From: an uncultured Saprospiraceae bacterium
Lineage (GTDB): Bacteria; Bacteroidota; Bacteroidia; Chitinophagales; Saprospiraceae
DNA: 45,519 nucleotides
Reading direction: 5' to 3'
Assembly: GCA_937951615.1 (NCBI GenBank)
Contig: CALFBH010000076.1
Coordinates: forward strand, 1-45,519
In this document: in pieces, positions 8,566 to 20,500 of the stretch
How the letters are laid out: each line of letters opens with the position of its first letter
Numbering within the stretch: the stretch's first letter is position 1
Notes under the pieces: generated by a model
The model's database searches: none
What the model saw: the letters and a program-made list of their open reading frames with translations, nothing else
What the model was told of the DNA's origin: nothing
Position numbers and translations under genes: made by a program

Positions 8566-11500
8566 CTATTCTGCCAAAATCAGTTCAATAACTGTCCCAG
8601 AGGAAAACGATCTTGTATAAGCCCGTACCAGTCCGCTCGCGCCTGCACGCAAAATACCTGGCGGTCCTCCGTCTTCTGTAAATTCAAGAAATAGTTCTTG
8701 TCCCTCGTCGTCCAGTCCAGCTACATCAGCAGAGACCGGATGCCCAGATACACTGAGTAAGAATCGGGCAGGAATCGGAATGTCAATATTCCCATCGTTG
8801 CGGAAGTAAATATTGATCTCAACCGTTCTGTTTCGGCGTACCGCACTTGGATAGTCTAAATCCTGATCTAGGAAATTGCTGACGCCTTCATTATAACTAA
8901 TGTCGCAGAAAAAGCCAGGACTGCCATTACCAGTATCTTCCGACGTTCCGAAAGAGCCGACTACGACTTCAAAGCCTTCTGTGAGTGTTGCTTCTTCCAA
9001 TCCTTTATCCACGATGACATCATATAAGCCAAGGTCTGCTCCGTTCAAATCGAAGGTGGCAAAAATGCGCGTGGAATTGATGAAATAAGTATTGATAGCG
9101 GTGACATTCATACTACCTTCCAGCCTTGCTGCCATATTAGGTTCAAATTTTGCACCGTCAATTCTAATCGTAACATTGCCCGTATTACCACCCTGTTCGG
9201 CATCTATTGCACGAATTTCAAAGGGCAGTATTTCTGCTAATAAGGTAATGTTCTGCTCATCATTAGGCTGTGTCGTGCCTTTAACCAACAGGTAATACGT
9301 ACCCGCTTGTAAAGTTTCCACAATCAATTCCTGATAGGTCGAGAATGGAATAGCATAAGTATAGTCCGCATTGGATAAGGTTGGACTTTCTTCGTATTTC
9401 AGATAGAGTTCATTATTACCAACTCCTTCATCGCTTTCCAGTGTAATGACCAGCGTTTCGCCTGCCAGACTATCGGGGACAACTAGTTCATAATACTGGT
9501 ATTCATCGTCTGTCAAAACGGTATTTTCCGGTATATCAATGACCAGTTCTGGCAATACTACATTGATTTTATTGACAGAAGCTGTTGTATTATTTGTTTC
9601 GTCTGTTTCCAGTATGTTATTGAACCCATCTGCGCTGACAATGACAAAATATTCGCCTGGTGTAACGCCAGGAATGGCCACATCAATGCTATCGGTCAAT
9701 TCCTGATAAGGCAGGACGGTCTCATTATAATTGATGGTTGCCAGAATGGGGTCATTGGTATTAAATAAGGAATCTTGAGACAGGTAAATAATGTCTTTAC
9801 GCACACCTTCTGCCGGATTGCTGCCGATATTCTTTATTAAATAATCAAAACTCAGGGTATCGCCAACCAATACTTCAGTATTTGTTCCAACCGAAACGGC
9901 TGGTACAATTAAATCGGAAGGTGTCTGTGGTGCAATCTGAATGATAGCGGCAGCAAGATTATTGTCCTCTCCTGCATCCAACTCAAATAGCTGATTGGTG
10001 GCATCCGTTTTCATCACAATGTAATAGTTGCCGGAAGCTGAAATAGGAATAGTGACATCCATACTCTCTGTATAGCTTTCGCCAACGAGCAGGGAGTCTG
10101 ATTTGGTGTATTGTCCCAAAGATTGTCCGCCTACACCATCATCATTTGTATCCAGTTTAAATTGCTCTGTAAATGGCACTTCTACTGCTGCATCACCATT
10201 ATTCTGTACTGTCCAGGAAACGGTAATCGGTTGTCCGGCAATACCTGAAGACGGTATATTTAATGCCGTAATTTCTAGGTCAGGCTTAGGTGTGCTTGCA
10301 ACGTAAATCTGGTTATTACCAGCAAGATTATTCACCACAAAAACATTATTGCTAGGATCGCCGTCATTATTCAAGTCTGTATGGTCAGAGACTAATAGCA
10401 GATAGTAGGAATCATAATTGCCATTCGGAATAGTGAAGGATTGATAATCGTCATAAATTTCATTATATGCTAATGGTCCGCTTTCCGTCCAGTCATAGAC
10501 AAAAATATCATCTTCATCGTAGACCATGTCTGTGGACAAATACAATCCATCATACCAAAGTTCGTAATTCCAGTTTGCCGTAGTACTTCCCTGGTTTTGG
10601 ACATTCCAGCCTAAGGTAAAGGTAGAACCTTCTGCTACGGTATCTGGCATACTGGTTGTTGCTGAAAGGATATTCATATCCACCGGCGGCGGACAAGTAA
10701 CATGAATCGGATCACTTCTCAGGATATTATTATTTTCTGAATTGTATTCAAAAATAGTGCTGTCGGCATCCGTAAACACATAAGCATAAACGTAGCTGAA
10801 ACTATCCAATCCAGCAACCAGCAAAGAAAGCATAGGGAAACTGATCTCGGCTTCAACGGTGTAGCTAGAATCCTTTTCTACTGCCTGGAATCTTTCAAAA
10901 TCTGTTAGTGGAACTGCTATTTCAGGATACCAGGTATCCAAGATAGACACATACACTCTATCCTTCCAACTAGCTTGGTCAGCATCGGCAATTCCATTAT
11001 TTTTTATAGTAAATCCAAATGGGAAAGGTTCACCAGCAAAAATACTGTCTGGCAATGTGCTGAAACCCTGTGGCACTAAATCTGCCCAGGGAGCTACATT
11101 GATATAAAGTGGAATGGTCTCTGTGTTATTATTTTCATACAATTCATAAATGACGTCCTCCTGATCGGTCATAATATGTATGTAATGCTGCCCTTCTACA
11201 AATTCAACCGGAATATTTACCGTTTCAAATAAAGGGTAAACACCATTGTCATTAAAATAATTAGTATTCCAGTTTTTCTCAGCAAGCTGCGTGGCAGTCA
11301 TTGTATCCAAGACCGGGCTTTCAGATATATATATCTTATCTTTTCTCGGTTTGTAGGCTACTAAGGGTCCTTGAGTATTTACCCACCAATATAGATTAAT
11401 TGAAGCACCGGTTTCTATGGTATCCTGAAATGTAAGTACTGAATCAATTCGAAGGTCAGGATTAGAAACATTAATCGGTGTTGGATTAACATAGACATTA

Positions 11501-14500
11501 TTGCCCTCATTATTACCTTCGTAAATATTATCTCTTGCATCCGTTTTGATGATTAGATAATATACGCCGGCAGGTACATTGGGTACTGGTATGTTTTGTG
11601 TGATTGCATTGTCTGATTCGTTGATTTCAAGAACTATATTTCTGTTTCTGGTTCTCAAAGGAATTGCCGTAGAATCTAACGCGAGAACCGGACTTAAAAA
11701 CATGCTATCTACAAAATAACCATCCACTATTGAGCCACCATCATTTATTACACTATGGGCTGTGGTCGTGAGAAGTTGGGTAGTCATATAATTAATCTCA
11801 TCAATGGTACCATCATTAATAAAAGCATCCGTAACATAACCATAAGACACTTCCAAATCAGGCGGAGGCGTGAGCAGTATATCTAGCGGCTGGCTTCGAG
11901 TGATATTATTGTCTTCATCCAGATGCTCAAAAACAGCATCATTATAATCCGTTACAATGTAAAAGTAAACGGTACCCGAATAATTTTCAGGCAATTCAGC
12001 CTCAGCTGTATGGGTGTAGGATTCGCCTGGTTGCAAACTACCCGAATGGTTGTGATAACCGACATAATTGAGATTAGTCGGATTATAAGTTGATTCTTCC
12101 GACCAATATATTCTGTCCTGCCAGTTGGGCGAAGGCGTAAGTCCTATCCCGTTGTTGCTTACGGTATAAGTTAAGGGGATGGTTTGTCCAGAGAAGGCAT
12201 AGCCATTGACACCTGGCGGTAGCGTATTGGTTACCTCTAAATCAGGTGGCGGCGATAAGGCAATATTAACAAAAATTGCGGTTACATTATCGCTGTAATC
12301 ACTTTCTACTTCTGCCTGATTGTTATTGGCACTCACTAAGAAGTAGTACGGGCCAATCGCAGCTTCTGGGAGGTTTATGGAAGCGTAATTGAGATAGGAT
12401 TCTCCAGGCATTAATGCTGAGATATTATCCACCTGTTTTAAATAGAGATCACTGGCACCCAAAGTAGAATCAATGGAGAGATAAACTCGGTCTTTCCAGT
12501 TGCTATTGACACCTGTGGCTCCTATACCAATGTTATTGACTTCCCAGGAAATTCCCGTCGTTTGCCCAGAAAATGGTGCAGCTAACATGTCTATATTTTC
12601 AACAACAAGATTCGACGGGTCTTTAACTGTAAAGGTTTGCACAGGTCCATCGGTTGAAAAACATGAATTTTCACTGACGACCTGCCAGTTGTAGGTTGCG
12701 CCATAATTCAGGTTGGAATAAGAAACATTGATGCCATTGACATTAGAAAATGTTGGATAAGATGGACGATTATTTCCAAGCGGCCAGATATACACATCAT
12801 AATCTGAAGCATTGGCTGCCGGCAACCAGGAGAAGTTAATCGGTGGCGCCCAATTCATCGTACCATCGGCAGGTAACATGCTGCTGACTGCACCTGGTGG
12901 TACTGCTGGCACTTGCGTAATCTCGATACTGTCAATCTGACTGCAACCGCCCGCATTGGTCATGGTAACGGTATAGGTCGTCGGTACAGATGGGCTGACA
13001 CTAATACTCTGTGTCGTTTCTCCTGTAGACCATTGATAGCCATTTCCATTATAGACAATTAGCGTTGCTGCATCGCCATCGCATATTGAGGTGAAACCAT
13101 CTACATACAAATAGGGTTCCTGATATACATTGACATAAACAGAACTGGAACGTGCATAACAGTCGCTTGCCGTGTCGTAATGATCTACATAATAATATCC
13201 TTGCGTACTTGCCATGATACTTTGTGTTGTATCACCAGTTGACCAAAGGATATTTTCAGCAATAGAAGAAACCAATTCAACAGAGTCGCCACTGCATATT
13301 AATAAGCTGCCGCCTGTAGCGGAAATCGTAGCAATGGCAGGTTGTGGAATCACATCAATGCGAATAGTAGCTTCCTGTGTACAGCCGTATTGATTGGTAT
13401 TTAGTACTGTGTAAGTTGTCGTGTCGGAAGGCGTTACATAAAACTGATTATTGGTGTAACTGCCATTCCACTGGAAAGTGCCTTCTCCTGCTGCTTCCAA
13501 TGTGATGCTTTCTCCCTGGCAAATGGTTTGTCCGGGTGTCAGTATCATGGGGGTCATTGCTGGATAGCCTGTGACTTGTACTTCCAACGTATCGTTTTGA
13601 AGCTGCTGGTCATTGGTCAGCAGGGTATAAGTGGTGATTTCGTAAGTGCTGTCTGCTGGGAAACTTATTGGCGTAGCAAAAGTATAATCCAATGTACCGC
13701 CTACACTAACTGTTCCACTAACGGTTTCTATGACTGGTGCGTCTGTGCCGATTTGATAAGCAATATCAAAGCCCGACTGCGCTAGTGTTCCATAATTTTT
13801 AATGGTGACAACCAAACTGTCATTTGACGGTAAGCCACAATCGGAAATCGGATTTATAACAGACAATACACCAACATTAGCTGGCAAAGTAGAAAACTCA
13901 TCTGCTCCAATGTCGGGGAAATAGCCATCTCTGACTTCTCCATCAATATCTTCCTGTATAGTAGGCAGGAAGATACCTGTACTGTCTAAACCTGTCTGCG
14001 TGATGTGCAAATCGGTATTCGATACATACAAAGGATCAAGAGAAACCGAGTTAATTCCTCTACCGCTTACCTGTCTCCAGTTGGCGAGTGTTGTGGCATC
14101 TGTTCCATTCCAGTAACCGAGTATGCTGCCTGTTGTGTATAAGTCATTATAGTCCAGTGAAACAAAGCCAGAGTTTGTTGCATAAATCGCGTATCCACCA
14201 CCTGGATTTGCAAAAATATTATTGACAACGTTTCTATTAGAGCCATAATAAGAATACAGGCCTTTACTTGAAGCTGCTGTGTTGGTTAGATTTATACTAT
14301 TATAATAAACATCGGTATAATTTCCATAGTACAAATAAATGCCATTAGCAGAGTTTGTGCCGCCTACCTGTACAAAGTTATTGCTGACAAGTGCGTGCGC
14401 TGCGGGTGTACCATCACATCTGTACAGGTAAATTCCTGTTCCTGAACTTGCATAGATTTCATTATTGGAAACATTCAATTCATTATCTGTATCTCTTGCA

Positions 14501-17500
14501 TAGATGCCAATAAAGGAACTGTAATTTTCATCTGTAGTGACCAGGTTGCCCGTTATTTGAGGCGAATCCTGATAGTATACATCAATACCTGTATAATATT
14601 GATTGGTGAAAATATTGTCTTGAATAATGGTGCCAGATTCCAGAGAGGAACTGCTTTGTCCATGTATTCTTACTCCATAATTACCCTGTTGGAAAGTATT
14701 GCCTATTATCCTTGTGTTATTGTCAAGAGAATTGGAATTGGAATAAATATGTGCACTAGAATAGCCATTGATGCTGGATGCTGTGAAAATATTGTTGAGG
14801 AATTGATTATTATTTGCTCCATTAATCAATTCAACACCACTGCCTGAATAATAATAGGTATAATCAATAGACAGGTTTTCAAACGTAACATAATCTGCTC
14901 CATTTAATCTGACAACATAAGGTGAACCATGTTGTAATAGGACGGATGCAGGATCGCCGGAAGCGGAGCGGAAGATGACGGTATTGGTGGCATCTACTCC
15001 GTTTATAGTGCTAATGTTTACCTGTTCATTATAGGTGCCATCGGTTACTAAAAATTCTACGGGACCAAGTACGCCACCTTTACTCAATGCGTTGGCTGCC
15101 TGTTCAAAATTGGCAAAATCTACAAAATTTCCACCTAGTGTATAAACGCCTGATAAGGCTGCATAAATATCATCTACTCTTGTTGTGTCATTGACTTGCA
15201 GGGCATCGGGTAAGCCGTTGGGCTGACTGGTGTAAGCGACAATTTCATGTGGTATGCCCAATTCAAAATTGTAATCGCCAACTATTATCGTATCGCGTTC
15301 GCCAGGGAATAATTCACCTGTCCAATTGATAGGAAGTTGTATGTTGTCATTGACCGACCAGGAGATGATCGCATTATAAATGGTGTCAATGCCATTGTTT
15401 TTGAGTGCCACCACCACTTCTTGATTTTGCGCAGGAAATGGTATTTGTGCAGATGGCGTGACAACTTCTTCTATACCAATATCATTGGCTGTAGCCGGAT
15501 TAAACTCATCTGCACCGATGTCAGGTGTGGCAGGGTCGCGAGCTTCATCGTCAATATCTATCGTGACTTCAGTTAGTGGTGTACCTGCTCCGTCCAAATC
15601 TATTTCTGCGATATGTAAATCGGTCGTTGATACAAAAAGTGGATCAGTAGATAAGGAATTGGCGTCCATCCCTGATGTTGTCTGCCAGGCGGATAAATCG
15701 GTCAATACTGAATTATTCCAAGCGGCAATATTTGTTCCAGTCGTGAATAAGTTGTTATAATCTGAAGTTGAAATATTATTGCTGGTATTATTATATATCG
15801 CATAACCGCCGCCTGTGTTGGCGAGGATGTTGTTTTGGATATTTGTGTTATTGCCATAAGCAATATATAATGCGGTAGCAGATGTAGAGCTTGAAGTTAC
15901 GTGAACACTATTGTGATAAATGTTTGTAAAATAGCTGCTCTCATTATAAATACCTCTGATGCTATAATTACCTGTACCTGTTTGTATAAAATTATTGCTA
16001 ATCAAGTTGGGTTCAGCCAAGGTTCCGTTGGAAGAATACATGACGATACCATTACCTCTCGGTAAATCAGTTATTGTGTTTTGTGTTACTAAGTTGCCAC
16101 CTAATGCATTATATAAACGTATTGCATCATAGCTGCTATACAGCTCATCTGTTGTAATTGTGTTGTTGCTAACTTCCGAATTATAGGTATAGCGTTGATA
16201 AATCGCGCGATAATACTGATGCTCAAAGGTATTCTCTGAAATCAGTATAGTATGTGGTGTCGTGCTATTGCCATTAACATAATAAATCGCGTAGCTTCCT
16301 CTTGTAAAATGATTGTTGATAAATGTATTATTATTATTCGGTGTTGTACCTGTACTATAAACCATTGCATAGCTTGTACTGGTTGTATTTACATCTCGTC
16401 CTGTAAAGACCGTATTTGAAAATACGTTATTATCTGCACCATTTATCAGGCTGATAATGCGTTCATAAGAAGTGCTTCCATTGGACTGAAGCGTCATTTG
16501 ATTAAAGCCTATCCAGTCTGCACCGTCTAGTTGTACGACATAATTGTTGGTGTTAGTTGGTCCGTCAAAGGTCAGCACGACTTGTGTACTATCACCTGTT
16601 TCCGCTTGGAAAGTAATGGTGTTTTGGGCATCCGCCCCAATGATTTCAGTAATGAGCAATTGTTCATTATAAGTGCCTGTGCGCACATCAAAAGTTACTT
16701 CACCTACAACCCCTCCTCTTTCCAGTGCGATGACAGCTTCTGTGAAATTTTGATAATCTGGCAATGTACCGCCTATGGTGTACACACCTGATAAGGCAGC
16801 GTATAAATCATTTAGTTGTAGCGTATCGTTATAGGTTTCGGTATCTACTACGCCGTTTGGATTGCTGGTCCAGGCAGTAATGCCATACAAAGTGTCGCGT
16901 TCAAAAATATAATTGCCCAGCAAGACTGAATCTGCCTGCTGACCAGGAAGCAACATACCCGTCCAGGAGAGTGGCGGCTGTGCTTCATCATTAACCTGCC
17001 AGTCTATATCTGCATTTTCGAGGGTATCAAGTCCGTTATTGATGACCGTTACATAAATGGGCTGATTGTCTGCTGCAAAAGGAATGTTGGGGGAGTCGAT
17101 GGAATATATTCCTGCATCATTATTGGAGGTGCTAAACTCATCTGCGCCCATATCCGGGAACTGCGGATCTCTGGTATCGCCGTCAATATCATCTATTACT
17201 TCCGGAATTGGTGTACCTTGTTTGTCCATTAAAACATTGGAAACGTGGAGGTCTGTTTCTGCTGCGAAAAGTGGATCCAATGTTATAGAATTTGCATCAA
17301 ACGAAGAGGCAGTCTGCCAGTCCGCAAGTGTTGCCTGTTGTCCACTCCAGTAGCCGGCATAAGTTCCTGTAGCATAGAGGTTATTATAATCCGACTCAAT
17401 AATACCATAAGTAGAACCAGAATAATAGGCATAACCACCGCCTGTGTTGGAAAATATGTTGTTTTTGATTTTTTTATTGCTACCATAGATTTGATAAAAA

Positions 17501-20500
17501 GCTCTGGAATCAGCATTTGTATTGGTCAAAGAAACTGTATTGTGATAGATGTTTTGATAACTACCCTGATAGCTATAAATACCATAGGAGGTTGATGTGC
17601 CATTGAGCTGAATGAAATTATTGACGACATAACTTTGACTGTTTTGCTCGCTATACACATCTCTAAAGAAGATGCCATAACCAGGGACACCGAGTATTTG
17701 ATTGCGCAATACATAGATGTTTTCTTCCAGATCATCCATGTATAAACCATAATAACTGGTGTAGCTTGTATTGGACGTTATGATATTATCCGCAACAAGT
17801 ACATCGGATAAATAGTCCTGGATAAAAGCTCCTGCGTAATATTGATTTTCAAACTGGTTGCCTGTAAGATAATTTCCTCGTGTATATACCGCATTATTAT
17901 AGTTCCCATCTAAATACAAACCAATACTACCATTTGAAATGGTATTATTAACAAGACCATTATATTTATTAACACCAATAGGAGATATATAAACGACTGC
18001 CCGATTGGTCGAAGTTGAAGTTGTGCTTGTACTAATAATATGATTATTTGAAAATGTATTGTGATTGGCACCATTCTCCACTAAGATGACTCTGGCATAA
18101 GTGCTATTGGTCAGGGTTTGTATCGTCATGCCATTGACGGTGAGCCAGTCTGTACCATTCAGGCGTATAATGTAATTTGTACTGCTATTCGTTGTGGAGG
18201 AAAGTGTGACTAATGCGGGGTCATCATTTTCAGATTCTATCGTAACCTGATTTAATGTATCGGCACCTGGGATTTCAAACAATTCTATCTTTTCACTATA
18301 AACACCATCTCTAACCTGTATGTCAACTGGCGCGTAAACGCCACCATAATTCAATACTGTTGCTGCTTCTGTGAAGTTGGCAAAATCAGGTGTTGTGCCG
18401 CCTAAAGTGTAGCTGCCGCCAAGTCCTGCATAGATGTTATTTATACTTGAGGTATCATTTACGGCTGCTGGATCAGCTATTGTATTGGGCAGGCTTGTCC
18501 ATGCTTTGAAATTGTATGCTTGAGCCAATTCAAAATTGACAATGTCCAGTGCGACTTCGAGTGTATCGTCGCTGGCCAGCATACCCGTCCAGTTGATCGG
18601 AGCTTGTGCAAGACCATTCAATTCCCAGTCAATCACAATCGTAGTTATTGTGTCTGTTCCAAAATTTTTGAATGTCGCTTTGACCAATTGATCACCAACA
18701 GCAAAAGGTGCTTCTGGTACGCCAAGTGCAATCACTCCTGCATCCACCGCAGCGGGTACAAACTCATCTGCGCCTATATCGGGTGTTGCTGCATCGCGGG
18801 CTTCACCTTCTATATCAGTCGTCACTTCCGCAAGAGGCTGTGCTGCACCATTCAGCGATACTTGTGTGACAACATAAGTGCTGTCAGATTCAAAAAATGG
18901 ATCAACGGAAAGGGAAGCGGCATCCAGTCCGGTTGCAGTTTGCCAGTCAGCTAAAGTTGCGACAGGCGTGTTTGTCAAATAAGCAACATTTGCACCTGTT
19001 GTGTAAAAATCATTATTATCTGAACTGGTGATTGGGATACTGTTGTTGATATAAATAAGATAACCACCACCTTTATTGCTGAAAATATTATTTCTAAGAT
19101 CAATGTTTCCTCCGTAATAAGTATAAAGCGCGGCACTACTATTTGGGTCGGTCGATTGTATGTTTATAGTATTATTATAATATTTTTGGTACGTTCCAGA
19201 ATAGGTATAAATACCATTCGCAGTACTGTTTGTACGGAGCAGGGTGATGAAGTTATTGGCAATTAAACCTTCATTACCCAGCGTTCCGCTACAGTATTCC
19301 ATTTGCAAACCATAATTCCGGCTGTTGCTTATGATAGTGTTGCCAGTAATCTGTTGTGCATCATTGGAGTAGAGCAGATAAACAGCTCCATAAGTCGTAT
19401 TTTCTGCAAAACTTCCTATTTGGTTGTTTTCAAAAATAAGCCCTGATTGATAAAGGAGGTAAACCCCGTACCTATATTGGTTTTCTAACTTGTTGCCACT
19501 AATGATATTGCCGCTTTCTCTATCTGAACTACTATTTCCTGCAAAGTAAATAGCATAACGTCCATCCTGAAAGAAGTTATTTTTAATGATATTATTTTCA
19601 TCCAGATAAGTGTTGGAATATATTAAATAGCCATAAATGCCATTTCCATCAAAGTAGTTGTGTTCAATGGTGTTATTATTTGCTTCATTCTGAAAGACGA
19701 CTACATTGGCATAAGAAGTGTTTAATGACCTAAGGGTCATTCCTTTAATCGTCAGGTAATCTGTGCCATCCAAAAGCCAGACATAAGGATTAATATTGTC
19801 TGGTGAAAACTCAATAATTACACCGGTACTGTCTCCACTTTCAGATTGGAAAACGACATTATTGGTCGCATCTGCTCCAATTATTTCCGTCAGGTGAATT
19901 TGTTCATTATAAATTCCATCTCGTACATTAATGATCACTGGTGCATAAACACCCCCGAAATTAAGCGCGTCTTCTACCGAAGCAAAGTCTGTAAAATCCG
20001 GGCTTGTACCACCTAAGGTGTAAGTCCCTCCTAGCCCTGCATATATTTCGACAACATCTGTGGTGTCATTGGAGTTGATAATATCACTGACGCCATTGGG
20101 CAAGCTGCTCCAGGAAACTAAGGAATAAACTTGTCCATTATCAATGGCTACATCTCCTAAGAGGACGGAGAGTGTATCGCCCGAAGAGAGTGTTCCTGTC
20201 CAGTTCACGACTGTTTGTAGGCTATCGTTTATAGACCAAGCTAAATCAGCACTTAGGAGGTCATCATTTCCATAATTTTTAAGCACAGCATATACTGGAT
20301 ATGTGCCTGCGGGAAATGGAATACCGGGTGCAACTATATCCAGCACACCTGCATCATTGGGCGGTGGAGAAAATTCGTCTGCTCCAATATCGGGAGTAGC
20401 GACGTCACGCAGTTCTCCATCAATATCATACAATACATCGGCTACGGGCGTGCCTGCGGCATTGAGGTCAATAGTAGCGACATGTAAGTCTGTGTCACTT